Of a DNA stretch of 64,000 nt, positions 42,375-50,972 are shown one piece after another. Within the stretch, counting starts at the first letter, position 1. Every line of letters begins with the position of its first letter. Origin of the DNA: Pseudomonas rhizophila (GTDB lineage: Bacteria; Pseudomonadota; Gammaproteobacteria; Pseudomonadales; Pseudomonadaceae); the NCBI RefSeq assembly GCF_003033885.1, contig NZ_CP024081.1:266232-330231 (forward strand), in the 5' to 3' direction. The position numbers and the translations under genes are program-made. The notes below the pieces were generated by a model. The model saw only the letters and a program-made list of their open reading frames with translations, ran no database searches and had not been told where the DNA came from.

Positions 42375-42838
42375 GGCGTATTTCCTGTTGCGGACGGTTC
42401 ATGAAGGTAGTGGGCTGGCTGAGGTGGCCGGAACACATTCAACCGGGCCATGGCATGAATGCCCGGGGCGTTGATGTGGCATTCGAACACGCCCATGCCG
42501 TTGTCGTCTTCCAGCGAGCGCAAACCGTGGATGGTCAATTCGGTCCCGGCCGGGAAAAATTCGACATTGCATTCGAACTTGCGGGTGCCGAGCAAAAAAC
42601 CCAGCTCCACGGTGTCGCCGCGGCGGCGTGCATGACAACCGGCAAACGCGGCGACGCTCTGGGCCATCAATTCAATGCCGACCCAGGCAGGCAGCCCGCC
42701 GTCGTCGCGGCTGAACAACCCGTCGGGCTTGACAGTGGCGAGGGTGTGGATCTGTTCATCATCGAACGCCAGGACACGGTCGATGAGAATCATGTCGCCG
42801 GCGTGGGGCAGGAGTTCGGCGAGCGGCCAGTCAATCAT
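42371..42838 (-). CDS. Beta-hydroxyacyl-ACP dehydratase, hotdog fold, of the aryl polyene cluster
   Basis: A 155-residue FabA/FabZ-like dehydratase with the catalytic His in LLPHAGDMILIDRV and the helix motif AWVGIELMAQSVAAFAG. It would create the double bonds of the polyene after ketoreduction. The ATG at 42838 overlaps the upstream ketosynthase stop by four bases. A second dehydratase-like domain is fused to the ligase at 54327-56006, so the cluster has two, as aryl polyene systems usually do. Confidence 0.88.
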   Translation of the reverse strand: MIDWPLAELLPHAGDMILIDRVLAFDDEQIHTLATVKPDGLFSRDDGGLPAWVGIELMAQSVAAFAGCHARRRGDTVELGFLLGTRKFECNVEFFPAGTELTIHGLRSLEDDNGMGVFECHINAPGIHAMARLNVFRPPQPAHYLHEPSATGNTP

Positions 42839-44031
42839 GGGGCGTCTCCGATAATCAGGCTGACGTTGTTGCCGCCGAAGGCGAACGAGTTGCTCATCAG
42901 GCGGCGCGGTGATGTCGGGTTCAGGCGGGTGTCGGTAGTGACCCACTTCAATGCCGGCAGTGCAGGATCGGCCTGGCCGTCCCAGACATGCGGCGGCAAG
43001 GCCTGGGCGGTGTTTTGCGTACTCAGGCTCAACCAGCAGAACGCCGCTTCCAGCGCCCCGGCGGCCCCGAGGGTATGGCCGGTCATGGGCTTGGTCGACG
43101 AACAGGGCACTCCCGCTGGAAACAGCCCGGCCACTGCCTGGCTTTCCATGGCGTCGTTGTGTTGCGTGGCGGTGCCGTGCAGGTTCAGGTAATCGATCTG
43201 GCCGGGTTGCAGGCCGGCGCGACGCAAGGCTTTTTCCATGGCCTGGCGAGCGCCGCGACCACTGGGCTCCGGCGCTGAAATATGGTGGGCATCGGAGCTG
43301 GCGCCGTCACCCAGCAAGGCGATCGGTGCCGGATGTCCCGGCGTCCTGCTCATGAGAAACAGCACCGCGGCCTCGCCGATGTTGATGCCGCTGCGGTTGA
43401 CCGAAAACGGATTACAGCGCTCCCCCGATACCGCTTCCAGGGCCGAAAAGCCGTTGAGGGTCAGTTTGCACAGGCTGTCCACGCCGCCGCAGAGCACCGC
43501 ATCGCACAGGCCCAGGTCGAGCAGGCGTCGGGCGCTCATCAAGGCCCGGGCGCTGGATGTGCAGGCGGTGGATATCACATAGGACGGGCCGCTCAGCTCC
43601 AGCCAGTCGCAAAGGAAGTTGGCCGGTGCGCTCAGCTCCTGTTGCTGGTAGTCGTAGCCGTCGGGGAAGTGCTGCTCACGCAGGTAATGGGCAATGCCCT
43701 GACTGGCTTCTTCGATGCCCGAGGTACTGGTGCCCAGCACGACACCGATGCGAGCGCGACCGTAGGTCTGGATGGCCTGATCGATCTCATCGCGAATCTG
43801 CATCCCCGCTTCGAGCAGCAACTGATTGTTGCGGCTGCGGTGCGCGATCAAAGATTGCGGTATGCAAGCGAGTTCACCGGGCACCGAGGCCACCGGCAAT
43901 TTACGTTCGGCCACCCAGCCATCCTGCACGCGGACACCGCCGCAGTCGCCGGCAAACAGGTTGCGCGCCACTTCATCTTTACCCCGGCCCAGGGCGCAAA
44001 TTACCCCCAGGGCATTCAAATAAGCGGTCAT
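42835..44031 (-). CDS. Beta-ketoacyl-ACP synthase, second ketosynthase of the aryl polyene cluster
   Basis: A 398-residue condensing enzyme with Cys157 in STACTSSARA, His in LNLHGTATQHNDAM and His in KPMTGHTLGAAGALE, so it should be active. It diverges clearly from the FabF-like copy at 40420. Which copy pairs with the chain-length factor cannot be read from the sequence. Four-base overlaps join it to the lipoprotein gene before it and the dehydratase after it. Confidence 0.88.
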   Translation of the reverse strand: MTAYLNALGVICALGRGKDEVARNLFAGDCGGVRVQDGWVAERKLPVASVPGELACIPQSLIAHRSRNNQLLLEAGMQIRDEIDQAIQTYGRARIGVVLGTSTSGIEEASQGIAHYLREQHFPDGYDYQQQELSAPANFLCDWLELSGPSYVISTACTSSARALMSARRLLDLGLCDAVLCGGVDSLCKLTLNGFSALEAVSGERCNPFSVNRSGINIGEAAVLFLMSRTPGHPAPIALLGDGASSDAHHISAPEPSGRGARQAMEKALRRAGLQPGQIDYLNLHGTATQHNDAMESQAVAGLFPAGVPCSSTKPMTGHTLGAAGALEAAFCWLSLSTQNTAQALPPHVWDGQADPALPALKWVTTDTRLNPTSPRRLMSNSFAFGGNNVSLIIGDAP

Positions 44032-44510
44032 GGGGTACTCTCGGTCAACGGCATGATGCGGTAGTGCGGGCCTTCGTGCAGGCCCAGTTCAAAATCCAGC
44101 GGTTGCTTGTAGCGCACTTGCCAGCGTTGGCCCAGGGTTCGTTGCCGAGCCTCTTGCCGGGCGGTGGGGTAGTTGCCCGGCAGCTCGGTTTCAGGCGTCA
44201 GGGCAAACAACAGCGCGGCGAAAAGCTCACGGGCTTCGGCATTGGGTGGCAGCAGTCCGTCGGCTTGCCAATGGCCGTCCACCAGGCGTTGGCGGGCCAG
44301 GGGAATGCCCAGCGGGTCCAGCATCGACCAGCGGATACCGGCGCCTTCGCGCTGGATCACCAGCAGCCAATCCTGGCGCTGTCCGGCCAGTTGCCGCTCG
44401 ATATGCAACTGCAGCGGCAGTGCCAGGGTTGGTGTGCGTTCCGGCAGCGGCGCCTGACTGGCGCAGGCACCGAGCAACAGCAAGCAGCCAAAAAGCAGCG
44501 CACGAATCAT
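44028..44510 (-). CDS. DUF3261 outer-membrane lipoprotein
   Basis: A 160-residue lipoprotein with signal peptide MIRALLFGCLLLLGAC and lipobox LGAC (Cys16). The rest is a beta-rich DUF3261 domain (RQDWLLVIQREGAGIRWSMLDP, then ELFAALLFALTP). Such lipoproteins accompany LolA-like and MMPL genes in aryl polyene clusters and are thought to help place the lipid-linked pigment in the outer membrane. That role is inferred. Confidence 0.82.
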   Translation of the reverse strand: MIRALLFGCLLLLGACASQAPLPERTPTLALPLQLHIERQLAGQRQDWLLVIQREGAGIRWSMLDPLGIPLARQRLVDGHWQADGLLPPNAEARELFAALLFALTPETELPGNYPTARQEARQRTLGQRWQVRYKQPLDFELGLHEGPHYRIMPLTESTP

Positions 44511-45235
44511 TCGACAGTCCCTTCAACGGGTTTACGGGCCACTACATTGATCAGGGTTTCCTCCCGCTCGCCAAAGGGCCGCGGGCGGCGCAGGCCGAAG
44601 CGTTCGAGAAGGCCGAAATCCCTGGCGCGGCTCCACCACAGATAGGGATACGAGACGTTGGCGGCTTCGAACTGGAAACCCTGATCGCGGATCATCTCCA
44701 GGTACTGCGCGGCACTTTTTTGCACGTGCATGGGATGACGGAACAGCCAGCGGATCACCCAGGTATCGATGTAGGCCGCCGTGGACTCCGCGAACATCAG
44801 ATAGCCGCCGGGCTTGAGCACGCGATAGAACTCGGCGAGGGCTTTTTCCTGCTCCACCAGGTGATGAAAGGTCTGATGGCAGAACAGCAGGTCGACGCTG
44901 TCATCAGGCACCGTCAACGTCGCGCAATCGCTGCCGACCAGTTCCACGGCCATGCCTTGGCGTGCGGCTTCCGCAAGACTCAGGTCCAGGCTGTGAGGGT
45001 CGGCGTCGACGCCGATCAGGCGTTGTGGCGCGAACACCTGGCGCAGGTATTGGAACGACTTGCCCTGGCCGCAACCGGCATCGAGCAGCACCGGAGCCAC
45101 CGGCAACGGGCCGCTGAAAAGGTTGCGCAGGTCATTGATCGCCACCCGCAAGACATGGTGCTGCCAGGTGTGGCTGCGCAGGAACCAGAAGCCGAAGCGG
45201 GTCTCTTCGACGTAGTTGTCGCTCAGGTAGCTCAT
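44507..45235 (-). CDS. SAM-dependent methyltransferase, class I
   Basis: A 242-residue Rossmann-fold methyltransferase starting MSYLSDNYVEETRFGFWFL. SAM-binding motif I is LLDAGCGQG; the acidic residue of motif II is in IGVDAD. The segment LLFCHQTFHHLVEQEKALAEFYRVLKPG is typical of class I enzymes. In aryl polyene clusters such an enzyme may methylate the aromatic head group or the chain. It is ten bases downstream of the flavoprotein gene and overlaps the lipoprotein gene by four. Confidence 0.85.
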   Translation of the reverse strand: MSYLSDNYVEETRFGFWFLRSHTWQHHVLRVAINDLRNLFSGPLPVAPVLLDAGCGQGKSFQYLRQVFAPQRLIGVDADPHSLDLSLAEAARQGMAVELVGSDCATLTVPDDSVDLLFCHQTFHHLVEQEKALAEFYRVLKPGGYLMFAESTAAYIDTWVIRWLFRHPMHVQKSAAQYLEMIRDQGFQFEAANVSYPYLWWSRARDFGLLERFGLRRPRPFGEREETLINVVARKPVEGTVE

Positions 45236-45245
45236 GGCTGCTTTC

Positions 45246-46478
45246 TCATGGTGCCGGGCTCGCACAGATTTCCGACAGCATGCGCAGGCGCCGCTTGGGC
45301 TCGCTGACGAACGGATTGCGCTCATCCCAGGCATAACCGGCCAGGATCGCGCTGATCATGCGGCGAATGTCTGGCGAGCCGTCGGTGTAGAAAATCACGT
45401 CCTGGAAGGTGCCGGCGTACCAGCCCTCGACGTAGCAGCGGAAGGTGTCGACGCCACGTTTGAGTGGCTCGGCGAATTCGCTTTGCCAGTCCACGCTTTC
45501 TCCTTGCAACTGCCGATGCAGCACCCCAGCGGCCATGCTGGCCGAGCGCATGGCGATGGTCACGCCGGAAGAGAACACCGGGTCGAGGAACTCCGCGGCG
45601 TTGCCCAGCAGGGCGAAGCCTGGGCCATGCAGCGTTTTGACATTGGCCGAGTAGCCGCCGATGGTTCGCGCCGGGGTGTCCCATATCGCGTTGCTGAGTA
45701 CACTGGCCAGGCTTGGTGTTTCGTCGATGAAGCCGCGCAGGCAAGCGTCAAGATCGTCAGTGCGACCGGCGAAATGTTCCGCCGCCGCGACCACGCCGAC
45801 TGAACAGCGCCCGTCGCTGAACGGGATGGTCCAGAACCACACATCGCGTTGGGTCGGGTGAGTGGTGATAAGGATTTTTTCGCGGTCGAAGGTTGGGGCA
45901 TCGATGCAATCTTCGATGTGGGTGAACACCGCCTGGCGCAGCGGAAAGTTCGAGGGCGCCTCAAGGTCCAGCAGGCGTGGCAAGACCCGGCCATAGCCGC
46001 TGGCGTCGAGGACGAAATCGGCCTCGACGAGATACGCGCTGCCGTCTTCGCGCTGGACGCCCAGTTGTGGTTTGGCAAGTGAGAAGTCGGCGCCGGTGAT
46101 GGCCTGCCCATAACGGATCTCGACACCTTGCAACGCCGCCTGATCGGCCAGCAGCTTGTCGAAGTCGGCGCGCTGCACCTGGAAGGTGGTGGGCTTGCCT
46201 TTGCTGAAGGTATCGCCGAAATCGAAGGCGCTGTAGCGCTCGCCCCAGGCGAACGCCGCGCCATTCTTGCGCTGAAACCCGGCGGCATTCACCGCGTCGA
46301 GCATGCCGGCCTCTTCGACGAAGTCCAGGCAATGGGACAACAGGCTTTCGCCGATGGAAAACCGTGGGAAATGCTGGCGCTCGATGACTAGCACATCGTG
46401 GCCCTTGCGCTTGAGCAGCGCGGCGGCGATAGCGCCAGAGGGACCTGCGCCGATGACGACGACCTGTCGACGTTCCAT
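45246..46478 (-). CDS. FAD-dependent oxidoreductase (halogenase/geranylgeranyl reductase-like)
   Basis: A 410-residue group A flavoprotein. The FAD-binding GxGxxG motif is VVVIGAGPSGAIAAALLK at the N-terminus, with the ribityl-binding aspartate in the LLGNAAEFLDPVFSSGV region. It resembles tryptophan-halogenase-like proteins of pigment clusters, but the WxWxIP motif of true flavin halogenases appears only as VWFWTIPF, so the halogenase reading is uncertain. It probably hydroxylates the aromatic head or acts on the polyene. It starts one base after the antiporter stop. Confidence 0.8.
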   Translation of the reverse strand: MERRQVVVIGAGPSGAIAAALLKRKGHDVLVIERQHFPRFSIGESLLSHCLDFVEEAGMLDAVNAAGFQRKNGAAFAWGERYSAFDFGDTFSKGKPTTFQVQRADFDKLLADQAALQGVEIRYGQAITGADFSLAKPQLGVQREDGSAYLVEADFVLDASGYGRVLPRLLDLEAPSNFPLRQAVFTHIEDCIDAPTFDREKILITTHPTQRDVWFWTIPFSDGRCSVGVVAAAEHFAGRTDDLDACLRGFIDETPSLASVLSNAIWDTPARTIGGYSANVKTLHGPGFALLGNAAEFLDPVFSSGVTIAMRSASMAAGVLHRQLQGESVDWQSEFAEPLKRGVDTFRCYVEGWYAGTFQDVIFYTDGSPDIRRMISAILAGYAWDERNPFVSEPKRRLRMLSEICASPAP

Positions 46479-46479
46479 T

Positions 46480-47637
46480 TCAACTGTTGGCACTGGAGCT
46501 CCTGGCCGGGACGGCAATCGAGGGAATACGGTGGAAGCCGGCCAGGGCCGGCAGCAATGTCGCGATCAGGCCCATCAGCATCAGCGCAAAGTACACCGCC
46601 GGGCTGATGAGCTGTTGTTGTAGCAGCAGGTTGAGGAACACGATTTCACTCAAGCCGCGAATGTTCAGCAAGACACTTTCGCGCCAGCGACTGGCGCCAG
46701 GGAACGAGGCCCCGGCCCAGCCCAATCCCAGCCAGTTGCCCAGCAGTTTGCTGGCGATGGGTAACAGCAGCAATGCGCTGATCTGGAGCCAGTCGAGGCG
46801 ACTCAGGGCGCTGTGGACGTTGATCTGCACGATGCCGAAGGTGAGGATCAGCGGGATCGCCAGGTAGGTCTGCAAACCTTGCATCCAGTTCGTGTTGAGC
46901 GGTAACACCAGCGGCACCTTGAGCGCGGCCATGCACAGCAGATAGCCGATGCCGACAATCAGCGCGTTGAGCCGGTAGTGTTCGGCCACCACCAGCAAGG
47001 CGAAAAAGATCCCGCTGTGCAGCAGCGGCTGGCGCAGGCCAAGCAGTCGCAACAGCAGCGGCACACAGGCACCGGCCAACGGCAGCAACAGGCTGGCCAG
47101 GTGCAGGCTGCCTTGGGCCAGGGCGAACAGGCTCCAGCAGATCAAGTCGATCAGAATCGCGGTTTGCACCAGGCGCCGTGTGGCGGCGGGCGGGTAGTCG
47201 ATGTGACGCAGGTACAGGTACAGCACCGGGATGGCGGTGATCGCAAACAGCAGCCCCACCGCCAGGGAACTGATCCAGGGCTGGGGCGGTAGCAGCCAGA
47301 GCGCGGTCGCCAAACCGCAGGCGAATGGAACGCCGAAGCTGGGCAGGGCGACTTTCACGCTCTGGCGGTCCAGCCGCAGGTCGATCACGTCGCTGAGGAT
47401 GTGCCCCAGCAACAGGGCGAAGGCGAGGCTGTAGAGACTGCTCAGCCACACCGGCGCCACCAGTTGCGCGCCGCTGAGCTGCCAGCCTGGTTCGATCCAG
47501 AAGTACATCAGCAACGGCAGGCCAAGCGTCGCCAACAGCAATTGGCTGACAATCGGGATCAGCCCGACGCGACGGCCGATGACTGTCGCCACCGCGAACA
47601 GCCCCAGGGCCATAAGCCAGAACATCAGGATGATCAC
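46480..47637 (-). CDS. CPA2-type cation/proton antiporter-like membrane protein
   Basis: A 385-residue integral membrane protein with about 12 helices. Two stretches match the monovalent cation:proton antiporter-2 family: FAITAIPVLYLYLR, and LLNIRGLSEIVFLNLLLQ with LISPAVYFALMLMGLIATLL. The acidic ion-binding dyad is not obvious, so transport is uncertain. I start at GTG 47637, which overlaps the MMPL stop by four bases (GTGA); ATG 12 bases later is possible. An antiporter-like gene in an aryl polyene operon is unusual and may support the proton-driven exporter beside it. Confidence 0.7.
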   Translation of the reverse strand: MIILMFWLMALGLFAVATVIGRRVGLIPIVSQLLLATLGLPLLMYFWIEPGWQLSGAQLVAPVWLSSLYSLAFALLLGHILSDVIDLRLDRQSVKVALPSFGVPFACGLATALWLLPPQPWISSLAVGLLFAITAIPVLYLYLRHIDYPPAATRRLVQTAILIDLICWSLFALAQGSLHLASLLLPLAGACVPLLLRLLGLRQPLLHSGIFFALLVVAEHYRLNALIVGIGYLLCMAALKVPLVLPLNTNWMQGLQTYLAIPLILTFGIVQINVHSALSRLDWLQISALLLLPIASKLLGNWLGLGWAGASFPGASRWRESVLLNIRGLSEIVFLNLLLQQQLISPAVYFALMLMGLIATLLPALAGFHRIPSIAVPARSSSANS

Positions 47638-49973
47638 TGGGCCGGCTCCGTAACCGCTGCCGCGTGGGCCTGATGCCCGGCCCACGGCGCTAGCATGAAA
47701 CTGAAGGCCAGCCCCAGGCTGACCGCCAGGCCGAAGTTGCTCACCGCCGGCGTGCTGGAAACTGCCAACAGGCCGAACGACAACCAGGTGGTGACTGCCG
47801 CCAGCAGGGTGCCCAGCAGGCTCACCGCGGCGCCGCCTATCTGTTCGCGCATCAGGATCGCGTAATCGACACCGATGGCGGTGACCAGCAACAGACCGAA
47901 CAGGCCGAACAGGGTCAGTGGCTGGCCCAGCCAGCCGAGGCTCGCCAGGCTGCACAGCGCCGCCAGCAACGGTAGCGCGACGACGCGAAGGGCGCCGCCG
48001 ACACCGAACGGCCAGGTCAATAACAGCAAGATGAGCACGCAGGAGGCCAGTTTCAATTCGGCGGCGCTGACTTGCGTGGCGGCAAAGACCCGGTTCAGGT
48101 CCCCCAGACGATCGACCAGTTGTACGCCGGGCAGATCCAGCGTCTGCACCCTGAGCAGCGCTGCATCATTCAAGCCTTGCAGGCTGACCACCGCCGCCAC
48201 GCCCTCCGCCGTCGGGCCGAGCCAGAGTGTGCGGTACGGTTCGGCCAGGGGGCCGGCCAGTGCGGTATCGATGTCGGTCACCGGCAAGGCCTGCAATTGC
48301 GTCAGTTCGGCTTGCAGTGCGGCGACCGGCACTCCCAGGTCCAGCAGCGGTTGCCAGAACGCCGGCAACCGGGCCAGGGCGTCACGCACTTTCTGCTGTT
48401 CGGCGGGCGGGCTGACCAGTTGGTTCAGCGACAGGTAGCCCTCCAGCTTCTCCAGGCCAATCAACTGCTCCAGCCGCTCGTTGAGCACCGTCTGACGTTC
48501 CAGCAGGTGTGACTGATTATCGGCGCGGATCAGGAAGAATTGGCTGGTGGGTTGGAAGCCGGTGATACGGGCGATGGCCTGGGCTTCGTCGGTCAACTGC
48601 TCAGGCGTGCCGATCCATTGGCGAATGTCGTTTTTCGTGGTCAGTTGCCAGAGGCCGCCGGCGCAGAAGATCAGCAAGAGCCCTAACAAGACCGGTGTTC
48701 GCACCCGCGCCAGCAACGCTTCGCGCGCCCTGAGCAGGTGTTCGCACAGCCGCAGCGGCCACTGGGCCGGGTGTAAGTCCACGCCCTTGAGCAGTGCCGG
48801 CAAGAGACAAACCGCTGTCAGGTAAGCACCGATCAAACCTGCGGCGGAAAAGATCGCGATCTGGGTCAGGGCCGGGAACGGCGTCCAGGCCAGGGCCAGG
48901 TAGCCGATGCAGGTGGTCGCCAGGCTCAGGCTCAGTCCCGGCAGGGTCAGGCGTAGGGCCGACCAACTGCGCCACGGTTTGAGGCTCCAGCTTTTGGACA
49001 GGTAGTGCAGCGGATAATCCACCGCCACACCGATCAGGCTGGAACCCAGCACCAGGGTCATGACATGCATGCGACCGAACAGCGCCACGCAGGCCACCGC
49101 GCCGAACAGGATACCCACCAGTACCGGCACGAATGCCAGCCATGCTCGCAAGCGTCGGAAGGCCAGCAACAGCAACAGCAAAATGCCGATTGTCGCCCCG
49201 CCGCCCACCCAGGTGATTTCCCGCGAAGCCTGTTGTTGGCCACTGGCGGCGTACAGCAGGCCGCTGGCCGCCAGCAATTGCCCTTGGGCCAGGCCCGCCT
49301 GATCACGGCTGCGTTGCAGCAGGTCGGCCACTTGCAGCGGCAGGTCCATGTCGAAAGCGTTGCCATGGGTGCGGGCCCGCAGCATCACCCAGTTTTTGCC
49401 GTCGGCTTCGGCAATCAGCGCGCCGCTGCCCACGTCCAGCTGTATCGCACCGCGTTGGGGCTGGCTGTTCTGGATGCGCCCGGTCAGGCCCAGCCAGTCG
49501 TCCTGGCTCGGCACCAGGCTGAAGCCGCTGAACGGATCGAAGAGCGCCTGCACCCGTTGCTGGATGAAGGCCTGGGGCTGATCGATCAATTGTTGCCGAT
49601 CCGCGGCCGAGAGCATTGCCAGTCGCCCCTTGAGCAATTGCGCGCGCAAGGCCGGCAGATCGGCTTGCAACGTCCACTGGACCTTGTCGAACAAACCGCT
49701 GGCTTGCCATTGCTCGCCAAGGGTTTGCGCCAAAGCGATCGCCTGTTGGCGCTCGGTGTGCCCGACCAGTAGTAGCACCTCGCGGTTGAGGGGTTCTTGC
49801 ATGCGTTGTTCGGCGATGAGTTCAAGCGCATCAGGAGCGGTACCGGGCACCAGCTCCATGAGGTTGGCCGACAGCGGCGCGCCATTGCGCCACTGCCAAC
49901 CGGCCAGCGCCATCACCGCCAACAGCAGAATCAGGAACAGTCGCGGCAGCTTGTGTTCACTCGGCAAAGTCAT
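47634..49973 (-). CDS. MMPL/RND-family lipid exporter
   Basis: A 779-residue RND-type inner-membrane protein. It has a first helix at about residues 10-26, a large periplasmic domain, a helix bundle at about 240-400, a second periplasmic domain, and a closing bundle. Each bundle has the Asp-containing fourth helix of proton-driven transporters (LIGVAVDYPLHYL and TAIGVDYAILMREQ). It would move the lipid-linked aryl polyene across or out of the inner membrane, handing it to the LolA-like protein encoded just upstream. Overlaps on both sides indicate coupling. Confidence 0.87.
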   Translation of the reverse strand: MTLPSEHKLPRLFLILLLAVMALAGWQWRNGAPLSANLMELVPGTAPDALELIAEQRMQEPLNREVLLLVGHTERQQAIALAQTLGEQWQASGLFDKVQWTLQADLPALRAQLLKGRLAMLSAADRQQLIDQPQAFIQQRVQALFDPFSGFSLVPSQDDWLGLTGRIQNSQPQRGAIQLDVGSGALIAEADGKNWVMLRARTHGNAFDMDLPLQVADLLQRSRDQAGLAQGQLLAASGLLYAASGQQQASREITWVGGGATIGILLLLLLAFRRLRAWLAFVPVLVGILFGAVACVALFGRMHVMTLVLGSSLIGVAVDYPLHYLSKSWSLKPWRSWSALRLTLPGLSLSLATTCIGYLALAWTPFPALTQIAIFSAAGLIGAYLTAVCLLPALLKGVDLHPAQWPLRLCEHLLRAREALLARVRTPVLLGLLLIFCAGGLWQLTTKNDIRQWIGTPEQLTDEAQAIARITGFQPTSQFFLIRADNQSHLLERQTVLNERLEQLIGLEKLEGYLSLNQLVSPPAEQQKVRDALARLPAFWQPLLDLGVPVAALQAELTQLQALPVTDIDTALAGPLAEPYRTLWLGPTAEGVAAVVSLQGLNDAALLRVQTLDLPGVQLVDRLGDLNRVFAATQVSAAELKLASCVLILLLLTWPFGVGGALRVVALPLLAALCSLASLGWLGQPLTLFGLFGLLLVTAIGVDYAILMREQIGGAAVSLLGTLLAAVTTWLSFGLLAVSSTPAVSNFGLAVSLGLAFSFMLAPWAGHQAHAAAVTEPAQ

Positions 49974-50550
49974 GTTGCTCCGCTTCGCTCAAGGCTTTCG
50001 CGCTGGTGCTGTTTTGCATGCGCAGCACGGTACGGTCACCCTGGGTTTCCAGCAGTTCGATACGCTGCACCAGTTCGCCGCCATCGATGTTGATCTGGTT
50101 GAAGATTTGTTTGAGCAGCACCGAGCGCGGGGTCAAGGTGAGCTTCCACTGCTGCGGTTGGCCCGACAGACTGAGGTCGAAGTCCCGTTGCAGGCCGCTG
50201 CTGTCGCCCTGTAACACCGCAAGGAACAAACGATTCTGCTCGGCGCCGGCACTCTTGTTCGGCAGTGTCTGCCAGGTGCCGCCATCGCGCCGGGCGATTC
50301 CCAGGGGGGTGATGCGGTAATCCTGCTGCAGCGGGGTTTGCAGCAGCCACAGCAGGCCATGGTTTTTTGCCAATACGAAACGGCCCTTGCTGGTGAGCGG
50401 CTGGGGCAGGGCGCGCAGGTGCTTTTCCTGGATGAACTGGCCGTGGATCACGTCCGGGCGCGCCAGTTGTTCGCTCAACTGTTGCAAGTCGAACGCCTGG
50501 GCAAAGGGCGCCAGGCCCCACAGCAGCAGCCAGATGAACAGGCGTTTCAC
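49957..50550 (-). CDS. LolA-like periplasmic lipid carrier
   Basis: A 197-residue protein with cleavable signal peptide (MKRLFIWLLLWGLAPFAQAF) and a LolA-type domain: VIHGQFIQEKHLRALPQPLTSKG, LLWLLQTPL, then beta-strands ending IDGGELVQRIELLETQGD. LolA normally shuttles lipoproteins between membranes. The copy in aryl polyene clusters is thought to carry the lipid-linked pigment. It overlaps the thioesterase gene by four bases and the exporter by 17. Confidence 0.87.
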   Translation of the reverse strand: MKRLFIWLLLWGLAPFAQAFDLQQLSEQLARPDVIHGQFIQEKHLRALPQPLTSKGRFVLAKNHGLLWLLQTPLQQDYRITPLGIARRDGGTWQTLPNKSAGAEQNRLFLAVLQGDSSGLQRDFDLSLSGQPQQWKLTLTPRSVLLKQIFNQINIDGGELVQRIELLETQGDRTVLRMQNSTSAKALSEAEQHDFAE

Positions 50551-50972
50551 GGTAGTTTCCTCTCGACGGCTTGGACAAAGACCCGCGGCGAGGCCAGCAG
50601 CATTTCGCGACTCGCGACGTCCACCGCCACTTGCACCGAGCTGGCGCGGGTCAGACGTTCACCCGTGGCTGCGTCGCTGATCAGGTAATTGATCTTCAGG
50701 CGGTTCTCCCATTCCACCAGGCTGGCGCGCACGGTCAGGGTCTGACCGAACACGGCGCTGCGCACGTAGCGCAGTTGCAGGTCGATCACCGGCCACGCAT
50801 AGCCGGATGCGAGCATGTCGTTGTAGTTGTGGCCGATCAGGTCGAGCAAGGCGCAGCGGGCCACTTCCAGGTACTTGACGTAATGACCGTGCCAGACCAC
50901 GTTCATCGAATCGACATCGAAAAACGGCACCACGATCTGCGTTTCGACGTGCAACACCCCTTGGCTACGCAT
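50547..50972 (-). CDS. Thioesterase, 4-hydroxybenzoyl-CoA thioesterase-like
   Basis: A 141-residue hotdog-fold thioesterase. The catalytic region is FFDVDSMNVVWHGHYVKYLEVAR, with the aspartate (VDSMNVV) that attacks or activates water in the YbgC/4HBT family. It could release acyl chains from ACP or proofread wrong intermediates. The start at 50972 overlaps the lyase stop by eight bases; the longer open frame is a read-back into the lyase. Confidence 0.88.
   Translation of the reverse strand: MRSQGVLHVETQIVVPFFDVDSMNVVWHGHYVKYLEVARCALLDLIGHNYNDMLASGYAWPVIDLQLRYVRSAVFGQTLTVRASLVEWENRLKINYLISDAATGERLTRASSVQVAVDVASREMLLASPRVFVQAVERKLP

Noticed and set aside
45246..46478. True flavin-dependent tryptophan halogenase
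   Set aside because: The WxWxIP signature is only partly matched (FWTIP), so I kept the general flavoprotein call.
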